Source of the DNA: Hyphomicrobiales bacterium
Lineage (GTDB): Bacteria > Pseudomonadota > Alphaproteobacteria > Rhizobiales > Beijerinckiaceae
DNA length: 64,000 nt
NCBI GenBank assembly: GCA_027484655.1
Contig: JAIXSM010000018.1
Location: forward strand, 62,001 to 126,000
Direction: 5' to 3'
Positions 1-8,089 of this stretch are shown here, piece after piece. The translations under genes were made by a program, and so were the position numbers. The notes below the pieces were generated by a model, which saw only the letters and a list, made by a program, of their open reading frames with translations, had not been told where the DNA came from and searched no databases. The number at the start of each line of letters is the position of its first letter. The stretch's first letter is position 1.

Positions 1-701
1 GCCAGAACCGCGAGGTTCGGCTGCACGAATGTCGTTCGGCCTGCACGCTGGCGCTGAGCCTGCCGAATGTGTGTGTATACCCGCAAAGCGTCCTAAGGTT
101 CCATTCCGCCTATCATCGCGACACCAAGCAGGTGGATCCGCAGATCTCGGCCGAGCTTTTGAGCCATTACCCCCCTGCGGTGCGCGAGCGGCTGGGCAAT
201 CATCTCACGCGCCATTATCGCTCGCTCTCCGGTCAGGAACTGATCGATCTTGGCGTGCGCGATTGCACCCGGCCGCCGGAGACGATGGTCGCCCGGGCGC
301 GACAGACGCCGGTGACGACGGTCGCAGCGGCGCCCGGCGCGCCGGAACAGACAGACTTGAGCCCGGCTGCGTCCCTCGTGGGCGGCGTGCGCTCCATGCT
401 TGGTCTGGGCTCGCCCCAGCCCTCAGCCGTCATGCCGGCGCAGCGCCCGGCGCTCGTCGCCTCGCTGTCCATTGCAGACGCACCGCCTCCGCCGCCCCGC
501 CCACGCGCTGTGGGGGATGATGAGGGCGGGCGCGACGGGGTGCTGGCCCGCTTGGCGCCCGAGCCGCCGCGTCGGCCTGACCGGACCGCCGCCCGTGAAG
601 CCGCCCGCGAAGACGTCGCGTCTGCGCGTCTGCCCCGGTTGATGCTCGGCGCGCAGCCCATTCTCCCGACGCACTTCACCGCGTACGCCGTCCTGCGCTG
701 A
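1..701 (+). CDS. 5'-truncated Clp/crotonase-fold-like exported protein with Pro-rich tail
   Basis: The reading frame is open from base 3, upstream of the GTG at 69 that opens the ORF-track entry, so the true start lies outside the window. The visible N-terminal part (VRLHECRSACTLAL, then VCVYPQSVLRFHSAYH) resembles the core of predicted periplasmic proteins of the COG3904 type, which have a Clp-protease/crotonase-like fold. In that reading the Ser of CRSACT would sit at the nucleophile position. After about residue 100 the protein becomes a low-complexity Ala/Pro/Arg-rich tail with a run of six prolines and no recognisable domain. The family assignment rests on motif resemblance only. The neighbouring dioxygenase is on the opposite strand and converges on this gene. 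Confidence 0.6.
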   Translation, partial: QNREVRLHECRSACTLALSLPNVCVYPQSVLRFHSAYHRDTKQVDPQISAELLSHYPPAVRERLGNHLTRHYRSLSGQELIDLGVRDCTRPPETMVARARQTPVTTVAAAPGAPEQTDLSPAASLVGGVRSMLGLGSPQPSAVMPAQRPALVASLSIADAPPPPPRPRAVGDDEGGRDGVLARLAPEPPRRPDRTAAREAAREDVASARLPRLMLGAQPILPTHFTAYAVLR

Positions 702-721
702 CTCGCGCAGGCCGCCGCCTG

Positions 722-1618
722 TCACTCTGCCGCCGTCTGCGCGTCCCATGCCGGCGTCACTGGCGCGCCGGCGATGGTGTAGCGGCGCATGAGGCGGCGC
801 TCGTCGGCGGGAAAATCGGTGCGCGCGTGGGTCGAACAGAGGTTGTCCCACATGAGCAGATCGCCCGGGCTCCATACGTGGGTGTAGCGGATGTCCGGGG
901 CTTCCGTGTAGGCGAACAGCTCTTCCAGCAGCGCCTCGCTCTCGGCCTCGTCCAGTCCCTCGATCCGGTGCGACATCAGGCGGTTTACATAGATCGCCCG
1001 GCGCGCCGTTTCCGGGTGGCGTACGACAATCGGCTGGAAGCAGTGGGGCACCTGCGACAGCGGGCGCTCGCGCAGATCAATCCGCCGGTCCTGGTACTCG
1101 TCGAAAGCCTGCAGGACCGTGCGTCCCTCGATGCGCTCCCTGAGCGCCTGCGGCAGGCGCGCGTAGGCCTCGTACATGCTGGAGAACATGGTGTCGCCGC
1201 CCCGGCTGGGCACCTCGATAGCGTAGAGAAAGCTCGCGCGGTTGGGCTGCGGCGAATAGCACATGTCGTGGTGGAACCACATCTCGCCGTCGGGAAGCAC
1301 GCCGATGGGCTTGCCGCCCTCGCGGATGTTGGAAACGAGCATGGCGTCGGCGTTGTAGTCAGGCCCCTCCTGCTTCTCCACCGCCTTGTAGTTCTGGGGC
1401 TCGACGCGCACCTTGCGGCCGCCCAGTTCGCCGAAGTTGCGCACGAACGCCCGCTGCTGGTTGGCGTCCAGCGACTGGTCGCGGAACAGCAGAACGCAAT
1501 GGTCCAGCCACGCCTGCCTGATCGCAGCCACGTCCTCGGCCGCCAGAGGCTGCGAGATGTCGACGCCTCTGATTTCGGCGCCGATGTGAGGCGACAGCGG
1601 GTGCACTGTGACGGGCAT
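722..1618 (-). CDS. TauD/TfdA family Fe(II)/2-oxoglutarate dioxygenase
   Basis: This is a 298-residue member of the taurine/2,4-D dioxygenase family, which couples 2-oxoglutarate decarboxylation to substrate hydroxylation. The facial triad is visible: H116-x-D118 in MWFHHDMCYSP and a distal His in NLCSTHARTDFP. The Arg in RRLMRRYTIAG is the likely 2-oxoglutarate carboxylate ligand. The ORF track begins 31 codons earlier. I chose the Met of MPVTVHPLSP because GGGGAGAAGAA precedes it and homologues begin at this point. The gene is divergent from a luciferase-like monooxygenase, sharing a 127-base promoter region. That pairing suggests oxidative catabolism of a small organic compound, but the substrate cannot be read from sequence. 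Confidence 0.88.
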   Translation of the reverse strand: MPVTVHPLSPHIGAEIRGVDISQPLAAEDVAAIRQAWLDHCVLLFRDQSLDANQQRAFVRNFGELGGRKVRVEPQNYKAVEKQEGPDYNADAMLVSNIREGGKPIGVLPDGEMWFHHDMCYSPQPNRASFLYAIEVPSRGGDTMFSSMYEAYARLPQALRERIEGRTVLQAFDEYQDRRIDLRERPLSQVPHCFQPIVVRHPETARRAIYVNRLMSHRIEGLDEAESEALLEELFAYTEAPDIRYTHVWSPGDLLMWDNLCSTHARTDFPADERRLMRRYTIAGAPVTPAWDAQTAAE

Positions 1619-1745
1619 TTCTTCTCCCCGGGGACGTTTGCTGCTTTTGAAGAAAGAACTATAACTGGCGCAGCCGCGTCCGTCACCGCTGGTGACGCAA
1701 AGGGGGCCCATGCAGGCTCAGGCGGTCGGGTGGAGACGCGACGCG

Positions 1746-2774
1746 ATGGAATTCGGCATTTTCGACCACATGGACAACGATCATCTGCCGCTGGCGGATT
1801 TTCTCGAAGAGCGGCTGAAGATCATCGAGTTGTACGACAGGCATGGTTTTCATGCCTGGCACGTGGCCGAACACCACGCCACCACCCTGGGCATGGCCCC
1901 ATCGCCCAACGTGATGCTCGCCGCGGTGGCGCAACGCACGAAGCGGCTGCGCTTCGGGCCTATGGTCTACGCGCTCCCCCTGTACCACCCCATACGCCTT
2001 GCCGAAGAGATCGCCATGCTCGACCAGATGTCGCGCGGGCGTCTCGAGATCGGCTTCGGGCGCGGCTCCTCGCCAGTTGAGATCTGCTATTTCGGCGTCG
2101 ATCCCGCAGAAACCGAGGCGCAGTACCGCGTGATGCTGCCCCGCGTGCTGGAGGCGCTTGAGACAGGCGTCATGCGCGTGCCGGAGCAGCAAGAGCCCTA
2201 CGCCGAGTTTGCGCTGAAGGTGGACGTCTACCAGAAGCCCCATCCGCCTGTGTGGTACGGCGTCCACACGGAGGAGAGCGCCCGGCGCGCAGCGCAACGC
2301 GGCTGGAACACCATTAATCTGGACACGGCCGACGAGGCCGGCGAGTGCAACACCGCGTTCCGCGCCGAGTGGTCCATGGCTCACCCCACGCGCCCGCTGC
2401 CCCTCATGGGGCTCGGACGCTTCGTTGTCGTGGCCGAGACGGATGATGAGGCGCAGGCCATTGCGCGGCGCGCCTACCCGCACTGGCATCAGGGCTTCAC
2501 GCATCTGTTCCGGCGGCTGGGCCGCACAAACCGTCACCCGCGGCCAGACAACTGGGACATGCTGCACGGGCAGGGGAAGGGCGTGGCGGGCTCGCCGGCG
2601 ACGGTGGCTGCGTTCCTGGCCGACCAGCTCACCCGCTCGCAGTGCAATTATTGCGTGGCGCAGATTGCATTCGGCGATCAATCGTTCAATGAATTGCGCA
2701 CGTCCGTGGATCTGTTTGCGCGCGAGGTGATGCCGGCCCTGCGGGTCGTGAACGAACACCTCGCCGCCGCCTGA
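1746..2774 (+). CDS. LLM-class flavin-dependent monooxygenase (luciferase-like)
   Basis: The 342-residue protein is a bacterial-luciferase-like TIM-barrel monooxygenase that would use reduced FMN and O2. Family signatures are the start MEFGIFDHM, the segment HVAEHHATT (E42-H43-H44), LRFGPMVYALPLYHP, and the phosphate-binding stretch GRLEIGFGRGSSP. The start at 1746 gives the canonical N-terminal first strand; the ORF-track start 18 codons upstream adds an unrelated segment. It is divergent from the TauD-type dioxygenase, and its TGA is followed after 13 bases by a small membrane protein that is probably co-transcribed. The substrate is unknown. A partner flavin reductase is not encoded nearby, so it would have to come from elsewhere in the genome. 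Confidence 0.88.
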   Translation: MEFGIFDHMDNDHLPLADFLEERLKIIELYDRHGFHAWHVAEHHATTLGMAPSPNVMLAAVAQRTKRLRFGPMVYALPLYHPIRLAEEIAMLDQMSRGRLEIGFGRGSSPVEICYFGVDPAETEAQYRVMLPRVLEALETGVMRVPEQQEPYAEFALKVDVYQKPHPPVWYGVHTEESARRAAQRGWNTINLDTADEAGECNTAFRAEWSMAHPTRPLPLMGLGRFVVVAETDDEAQAIARRAYPHWHQGFTHLFRRLGRTNRHPRPDNWDMLHGQGKGVAGSPATVAAFLADQLTRSQCNYCVAQIAFGDQSFNELRTSVDLFAREVMPALRVVNEHLAAA

Positions 2775-2787
2775 TCGGAGAGAGGCC

Positions 2788-3132
2788 TTGGATCAGCAGT
2801 GGATTGGTTTGACGTCGGTGATGCTGCTTGCGTCGATGGTGCTGTCACCGTTCATCCTGACGTGGGTGTTCTGCGACCGGCCGGAGCCGTTCATCAGGCG
2901 GTGCCTGCGCGCGTCGATTTTCAGCCTGATCGTGATCGTTCTCGCCGGCGCCACACTGCTGCTTTTCTACCAACCGTATTTTCCTGAAGGCGAGATCGCG
3001 GCGAAAACACGCGAGACGGGCATGCAGGCGCTGCTCGCCGCAGTGATCGCGCCGGTGTTCGGAACGGATTTCCTCATGCGCATCAAGATCAGCATGCGTT
3101 ACTGGAAATCCAAGGGCCATCACGAGCTCTGA
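2788..3132 (+). CDS. small inner-membrane protein, three predicted helices
   Basis: The product is 114 residues and begins at a TTG codon preceded by GGAGAGAG at good spacing, 13 bases after the monooxygenase stop. Three hydrophobic stretches are visible, at roughly residues 7-26, 38-59 and 76-95. The middle loop contains YQPYFPEGE and the C-terminus is basic (KISMRYWKSKGHHEL). I recognise no family. The spacing suggests co-expression with the luciferase-like gene, but nothing in the sequence ties it to that activity. Confidence 0.6.
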   Translation: MDQQWIGLTSVMLLASMVLSPFILTWVFCDRPEPFIRRCLRASIFSLIVIVLAGATLLLFYQPYFPEGEIAAKTRETGMQALLAAVIAPVFGTDFLMRIKISMRYWKSKGHHEL

Positions 3133-3139
3133 ACGTGAA

Positions 3140-3177
3140 AGAGGCAGGCAAGCCCCTAGTGCGGCCTCCCTGCCTCT
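3140..3177 (+). terminator. possible hairpin terminator after small membrane protein
   Basis: A perfect 9-base inverted repeat, AGAGGCAGG and CCTGCCTCT, is separated by a 20-base loop and lies just after the stop of the 114-residue protein. There is no T-tract, so it is at best a weak or Rho-assisted terminator between two convergent genes. Confidence 0.3.
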
Positions 3178-3212
3178 CTCCGCCTCAACTCTGTAAGTCT
3201 TGCAAGCCTTCG

Positions 3213-3836
3213 TCAGCGGGCGCTGCTGGATGACGAGGTGGGTCGTGAGCCCGCGCCGCTGTCGGCCCGGCCGCCGTCCTTACGGAAGTCAGGCGCTGCC
3301 ATCAGATCCGCTTTCGTCATGCCGTGCAGGACTATTCTTTCCGGTCGCAGGACACCGACCTGCGCCGTGCGGCCTGTTGGCGCCGTGGCGGGTTGTCGGT
3401 CCGCGCCGCTCCCGCTGGCCGAGGCGCCGGCCTTGTCGATGATCTCGAAGGCTTCGAACGGAATAGCCACGTGTTTCTGACCCATGCCAAGGAATCCGCC
3501 GACGCCGACGATCATTGCGACGACCTCGCCTTTCGTGTCGATCAGAAGATCATCGATGTCGCCGATGCCCTCGTTGCCAAGGGTATAGACGTTGGCGCCG
3601 CGCAGGTCCGAGGCCATCATCTGGTCATGTTCAGGCGCAGCCAGCGCCTTCACGGGGCCGGAGGACCGGCGCGCCGGTTGCTGGGCCTGAGTGCTCGACG
3701 GACCCGTCTGTACGCCGGGGACTGACTGCCCGGACAGCGGCGGCGAGGGCTGCAGCTGCGCCTGCGCAAATGCCGCTGCTGGCGCGATAGCAATGCACGA
3801 AGCCATCAGGATTTGTCGCGTGCGTTTGGCGAACAT
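3213..3836 (-). CDS. exported PRC-barrel domain protein
   Basis: This 207-residue protein has a cleavable signal peptide (basic MFAKRTRQ, hydrophobic core, AAAFAQ cleavage site). A PRC-barrel domain covers about residues 75-140, with the typical GANVYTLGNEGIGDIDDLL and VVAMIVGVGGFLGMGQKHVAIPF strands. A proline/glutamine-rich linker precedes the barrel. The tail (VLRPERIVLHGMTKADLMAAPDF) follows the domain and is rich in Ser near the end. TAGGAG precedes the ATG. Such proteins are common in Rhizobiales envelopes and their role is not established. It lies downstream of malQ on the same strand, but a hairpin separates the two. Confidence 0.82.
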   Translation of the reverse strand: MFAKRTRQILMASCIAIAPAAAFAQAQLQPSPPLSGQSVPGVQTGPSSTQAQQPARRSSGPVKALAAPEHDQMMASDLRGANVYTLGNEGIGDIDDLLIDTKGEVVAMIVGVGGFLGMGQKHVAIPFEAFEIIDKAGASASGSGADRQPATAPTGRTAQVGVLRPERIVLHGMTKADLMAAPDFRKDGGRADSGAGSRPTSSSSSAR

Positions 3837-3861
3837 ATGCGTCTCCTATTCGTCGTGATCA

Positions 3862-3883
3862 GAAAAGCGCGCAGGCGCTTCTC
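3862..3883 (-). terminator. candidate terminator downstream of malQ
   Basis: Read on the minus strand, GAAGCGC and GCGCTTTTC flank the loop CTGC and the second arm runs into four Ts. The position, about 90 bases beyond the malQ stop and before the PRC-barrel gene, fits a modest intrinsic terminator for the glgA-glgB-malQ transcript. Confidence 0.35.
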
Positions 3884-3970
3884 GGAGAGCGCGCCTGGGC
3901 ATGAGCCGCTTTCGAGGCTCCTTCCCATCAACAACATCGGGACGCAAAAGGTTCGATTTCTCGTCGTGCG

Positions 3971-6082
3971 CTAAATGTGCCTCGGGCGCACGCGCGCAAA
4001 TGACGCAAGTCGTCGCCGTGCATCATCCGTGTCAAGAATGCGGCGGGCGTCGTGAGCGTAGCGCCTGCGCCAGTTGGGATGCTCGATTGTCGTGCCCGGA
4101 AGGTTCGGCTGCTCGACGGCGCCGATCACATCCTCAACGGGGATCAAGGCGAACTGCGCGCTGGTGCGTGCGAGGAACTCCGCCGCCGCATCCACCGCGC
4201 GGCTTGCGCTCGCGCTGTCGGGCGTTTCGCCCTGGCCTGCATCGGCTTCTGCGAAAGCGTTCCACATGCGCGCGCGATCATCGGCGCGGGCGCGCGCTTC
4301 GTCCGCGTGCGACTGACCTGGGCCGAACTGATCCAGCTCTTCGCGCACGTCGATGTCGCGGCCGGCCCACCAGCCAGCGACCGTCGGGATGTCATGTGTG
4401 GATGTCATCGCAGCAGTCGCGTGCGCGTACCACTCGGGCTTGCGGAAGAAATCGCGCTCGCGCTCGAATTGCATCACGCGCATACCGTAGACGCCCGCCT
4501 GCTCAAGCCGCTCGCGGAAGCCGTGCGGCACGGTGCCGAGATCCTCGCCCACCACGATCGCCCGATGTCGCTGCGACTCAAGGCAGACGAGTTTCAGCAT
4601 GTCGTTAAAGGGATAAGCCACGTATGCGCCGTGGGACGCGTCTTCTCCCTCAGGCACAAGCCACAGGCGGGCAAGGCCCATCACATGATCGATGCGCACG
4701 CCGCCTGAATGACGGAACATGGCGCGCAGCGTTGCCAGAAAAGGCGCAAAACCTGTCTCGCGCAGCGCGCGTGGCGAAAAGGTTGTGAGCCCCCAGTTCT
4801 GGCCGCGCGGGGCCAGCGGATCGGGCGGTGCGCCGATGTTGAGTCCGACGAGGAGATCGTGGGGCCTGCTCCATCCGTGACTGCCGCCCGCGTTCATTCC
4901 CACGGCGAGGTCGCCGATCAGGCCGATGCGCATTCCCGCGCGTTTCGCCGCCGCCTGCGCGCTCGCCTGCGAGGCGTCGGCGACCCACTGCATGAACATA
5001 TGCAATTGCACATCGTGCGCGTTCTCGCTGGCGAAGCGCTCCACGGCGTTTGACCGAGGGTCGCGATGCTCGGGCGCCCACGAGCGCCAGTCCCACTTCA
5101 TCCTGTCGGCGCCGAAGTAATGCGCGTGCAGCGCCTCGAAACGCGCGTGGTCGCGAAGCTCGGCGCCGCCATCTTCGCAGAATCGCAAGAACGACCGCCA
5201 GAGCGCCGCGCCCGTGCGCGCGTCTGTTTCCTGCATGTCGTTGAACAGCGCGTCCATCAGCTTCAGGCGCGCCGCGCAGGCGCGGGGCCAGTCCACCAGC
5301 GGCAGCGCCTCAAGTTGCGCCATTTCGTCCGCAATACCGGTGCGGGCGATCGCGTCGGCGACGCGCGCCGGGCCAAACAGGGCGGGCAGGTCCGCGTACA
5401 CTGGATTGCGAAACAGGCGCGTTGATGGAGAGTAGGGCGAGAAGTGATTGGGATCCGCAGCGAACAGCGCGTGGGTCGGGCTCAGCGCAAGCGCGTCGGC
5501 CCCTGCCAGGGCTGCCGACCTGCACAGCGACTCCACGCCCGCGTCGCCGCCTATGCCGCCGTCGCCCATGGTGCGCAAAGCGTAGAGCTGCGCGGTGAGG
5601 CCCCACACGGGCGCGCCCCCCGCGGCGTCGGCCGCCGTGAAGCAGCGCGCCGGCGCAATGGCCAGCGTTGTCTCCGCATCCCCTATGCGCAGGCGGTGAT
5701 AGCCCGGCCGGTGCAGCGCGTCGGCGCGCACGAAGCCGTCCGCATGTTCGTGGAGCGCGATGGCGTGCTCGTCCCCATCTTCGAAGATCACCCGGCCGTG
5801 GCGCGGTTCGATGTCATCAGCGGGAATGAGCAGCGGCTCGCCCACGCTCGCCACGATCATTGGCGGCAGCGCCCGTCCGATTCCGTGACGCGCGATGGCG
5901 CGGCGACTTTCGGCGATCTCCGCTGCGTTGGCGCAGGCCACGCCGCTTGCGGCCAGAATGCGCGTCAGGTCGTCGGCGGCCACATGGCGGGTCTGCCCGG
6001 TATGATCCGTCCAGGTGGGTGAGACGCCGCACGCGGTCGCGAGCTTGCGGATGGCTGCGTCTGCATCGAGATGATCGTCCAT
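3971..6082 (-). CDS. malQ: 4-alpha-glucanotransferase (amylomaltase)
   Basis: MalQ moves alpha-1,4-glucan segments between maltodextrins and so recycles the short chains released by glycogen debranching. At 703 residues it matches the long proteobacterial type. GH77 signatures are visible: VRIDHVMGLARLWLVPEG (nucleophile Asp), VVGEDLGTVP (acid/base Glu region), and TSTHDIPTVAGWW (third carboxylate). The N-terminal 60 residues are the small domain typical of long MalQ. AGGAAA precedes the ATG. It is the last gene of a leftward unit glgA - glgB-like - malQ, with a 39-base gap to the gene before it, and its product would share substrates with GlgP and GlgX encoded divergently. Confidence 0.95.
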   Translation of the reverse strand: MDDHLDADAAIRKLATACGVSPTWTDHTGQTRHVAADDLTRILAASGVACANAAEIAESRRAIARHGIGRALPPMIVASVGEPLLIPADDIEPRHGRVIFEDGDEHAIALHEHADGFVRADALHRPGYHRLRIGDAETTLAIAPARCFTAADAAGGAPVWGLTAQLYALRTMGDGGIGGDAGVESLCRSAALAGADALALSPTHALFAADPNHFSPYSPSTRLFRNPVYADLPALFGPARVADAIARTGIADEMAQLEALPLVDWPRACAARLKLMDALFNDMQETDARTGAALWRSFLRFCEDGGAELRDHARFEALHAHYFGADRMKWDWRSWAPEHRDPRSNAVERFASENAHDVQLHMFMQWVADASQASAQAAAKRAGMRIGLIGDLAVGMNAGGSHGWSRPHDLLVGLNIGAPPDPLAPRGQNWGLTTFSPRALRETGFAPFLATLRAMFRHSGGVRIDHVMGLARLWLVPEGEDASHGAYVAYPFNDMLKLVCLESQRHRAIVVGEDLGTVPHGFRERLEQAGVYGMRVMQFERERDFFRKPEWYAHATAAMTSTHDIPTVAGWWAGRDIDVREELDQFGPGQSHADEARARADDRARMWNAFAEADAGQGETPDSASASRAVDAAAEFLARTSAQFALIPVEDVIGAVEQPNLPGTTIEHPNWRRRYAHDARRILDTDDARRRLASFARVRPRHI

Positions 6083-6121
6083 TCCGTGTCCGTTTCCTGT
6101 GGGATTTCGCGCGGGTTCCTG

Positions 6122-7993
6122 TCAGTCCTCGCCGCGCAGGATGAGCGCGCCGTTTGGCGGAAGCATGATGTCGAGCGCGGCGCCGCCATTCTCTCTGCGC
6201 GCCTCCACAACGCCGCAGTTGCCGATGTTGTCGCCGCCGTAATGCACAGAGTCCGTGTTCACCAGTTCGCGCCAGCGTGCGTGCGCCGGCGCCTCGAGCG
6301 CGACCCGCTGCGCCGTAGCGGTGCGGTTGAGCGCAACGAGCAGGGGCGGGGCGGCGTCGGCTGCCCGCAGGAACGCGAAGGCGTCATCACCAGCGTTAAG
6401 GGGCGCGAAGTGCTGGGACATGCGCGAGGTGAGGCGCACCGGCGCCTCGGCGCGAAGCACGGCGTTCAGGTCGCGCACGAGCCGCAGCATCCCGACGCAC
6501 TCCCGCCGGTCCAGCCGATCCCATTCGACGGCGCCGGAGGTCCATTCGGTCTGCGCGAGTTCCGCGCCCATGTGCATCAGCTTCGAGCCCGCAAGCATCC
6601 ATGCGACCGCGAGCCTCGCGCGCAACGCGGCCAGTCCCGACAGCTCCTCCAGCGCGCCCGCAAGCACGTGCGGGGCGAACGGCGTCACCAACGCATCGCC
6701 CGGCGCGCCAACCTCGAACGCTTGCTCTGGCGCAAGCGCCAGTTCCGGCGCCCACACGCTGGCGTAGCCGGCGGCCACGGCGCAAGCCTCCTCCACGAAA
6801 ACCTCGGCGCCCGGCGCGTGTTCGTCGATCTCGTCACGCAGGCGTTTAAGCAACTCGCCGGTGAGGCCTCCCGCGTGCGGGATGCTGAGCCCGTCCACGT
6901 GGAAGGTCTCCAGCCAGAACATCGCGCTGTCCACCGCAGCGTTCTGGCGCAGGGCGGCCCACTGGGGGGAGGCTCCCTCGTCGCTGAACACGTCGGCGCC
7001 GCTCCATTCGATGAGCACGCCCACGCCAGCGTCGTGACAGGCGTCCACGAACCGCGCGAACGCCTCCGCGGCTCCAAGCTTCGGGGGCGGGGCGAAAAGC
7101 CAGTCGCCGCTTTCGCCGCGCAGCAGCACGTGGGTGAAGCCCATCGCACCCAGATAGGCCGGCGCGCGCTCCTCCAGCAGCGCCCATGAGGCGCCGCCGC
7201 TGGCCTCGCCGAGCCACGCCGCGGGCTCCATGCGGTAGATGCTGCGCGGCGGCGGCGTTTCGCGCCGCGCGCGGCGCATGGCGAGCCATCGCTCATCCCG
7301 CCAATGGGGGGCGGCAGGGGCGCACAGAATGCTGCGGCCGGGGTCGTCTGCATCGCGCTGGCGGGCGAATGGGTCGGGCATGAGGGCAGGCGTGCTGTCC
7401 GGCTGGCTGCGCAGCGCGAAGGCGTACTGCGCGCCTGCCTCCACCCGCGGCGCGAAAAGCCGCCACGTTCCCGTCTCGCCATGAAGGACCATGGGGTGGC
7501 GACGGTCATCCCAGCCGTTGAAGTCGCCCACAAGGGCGACGCTCGCCGCGTGGGGCGCGAAGACGGCGAACTGCGCGCCCGGCACGCCCTCCTGCGTGTG
7601 GAGCGCCCCGCCCAGCAGATCGGCTACCCCGCGTGCGCGCTTGTCCCGCAGGCGCAAGAGGGTCTCGGCGCCCTCGGTCGGCGCGAAGGCGTAGGGATCC
7701 TCCCCGTCTTCAACGCGGCCGGGCCAATAGATGCGCAGCGTGTATGGCCGCTCGCTGACGAGCGCGCCCGCGAACAGGCCGGGGCTCTGGCTCTGGTTCA
7801 GAACGGTGAGCAGCGAGCGGTCCTCCCGGTCTCGCGCCTCGACGCGCCAGGCCCCCGGCGCGTTGACCCGCAACATGCGCCCGCGCGCGCTCGGTTGCAC
7901 GCCGAGAACACGGAAAGGTTGCGCGTGCGCCCCCGCCTCGAGCAGGCGGAGGTCCGCGTTGTCCAGCGCGGCGAGATGCGGCTTGTGCGACAA
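6122..7993 (-). CDS. GlgB-like 1,4-alpha-glucan branching enzyme homologue, probably non-catalytic
   Basis: The fold is clearly that of a glycogen branching enzyme: an N1 domain (PFRVLGVQ, about residues 26-110), a CBM48 domain (VALVGDFNGWDDRRHPM, 150-170), a GH13 barrel (250-490) and the C-terminal domain with RELVNTDSVHYGGDN. It is only 623 residues against about 730 for GlgB. The catalytic motifs are eroded. The nucleophile motif DALRVDAV reads DGLSIPHA (Asp replaced by Pro372). The HDE transition-state motif reads PHV (441-443). Region I DWVPGHFP reads EWSGADVF. Only the Glu of the AEES motif remains (VEEA, 400-403). Initiation is apparently at TTG with a weak ribosome-binding site. It sits between glgA and malQ. 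It may be a structural or glycogen-binding protein; loss of function without a role is the alternative, though the frame is intact. Confidence 0.8.
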   Translation of the reverse strand: MSHKPHLAALDNADLRLLEAGAHAQPFRVLGVQPSARGRMLRVNAPGAWRVEARDREDRSLLTVLNQSQSPGLFAGALVSERPYTLRIYWPGRVEDGEDPYAFAPTEGAETLLRLRDKRARGVADLLGGALHTQEGVPGAQFAVFAPHAASVALVGDFNGWDDRRHPMVLHGETGTWRLFAPRVEAGAQYAFALRSQPDSTPALMPDPFARQRDADDPGRSILCAPAAPHWRDERWLAMRRARRETPPPRSIYRMEPAAWLGEASGGASWALLEERAPAYLGAMGFTHVLLRGESGDWLFAPPPKLGAAEAFARFVDACHDAGVGVLIEWSGADVFSDEGASPQWAALRQNAAVDSAMFWLETFHVDGLSIPHAGGLTGELLKRLRDEIDEHAPGAEVFVEEACAVAAGYASVWAPELALAPEQAFEVGAPGDALVTPFAPHVLAGALEELSGLAALRARLAVAWMLAGSKLMHMGAELAQTEWTSGAVEWDRLDRRECVGMLRLVRDLNAVLRAEAPVRLTSRMSQHFAPLNAGDDAFAFLRAADAAPPLLVALNRTATAQRVALEAPAHARWRELVNTDSVHYGGDNIGNCGVVEARRENGGAALDIMLPPNGALILRGED

Positions 7994-8089
7994 ACGTTTG
8001 GTCCGGACGCTGCGGAAAGGCTCAGTTCAAGCTTTATCCGATTCGCTTGAGCCCGAACACGCCGTCCGCGCGCTCATCCCGGTTCGCCC

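Noticed and set aside
827-2080. 417-codon ORF opposite the TauD gene and into the monooxygenase
   Set aside because: No family features, spans two divergent real genes.
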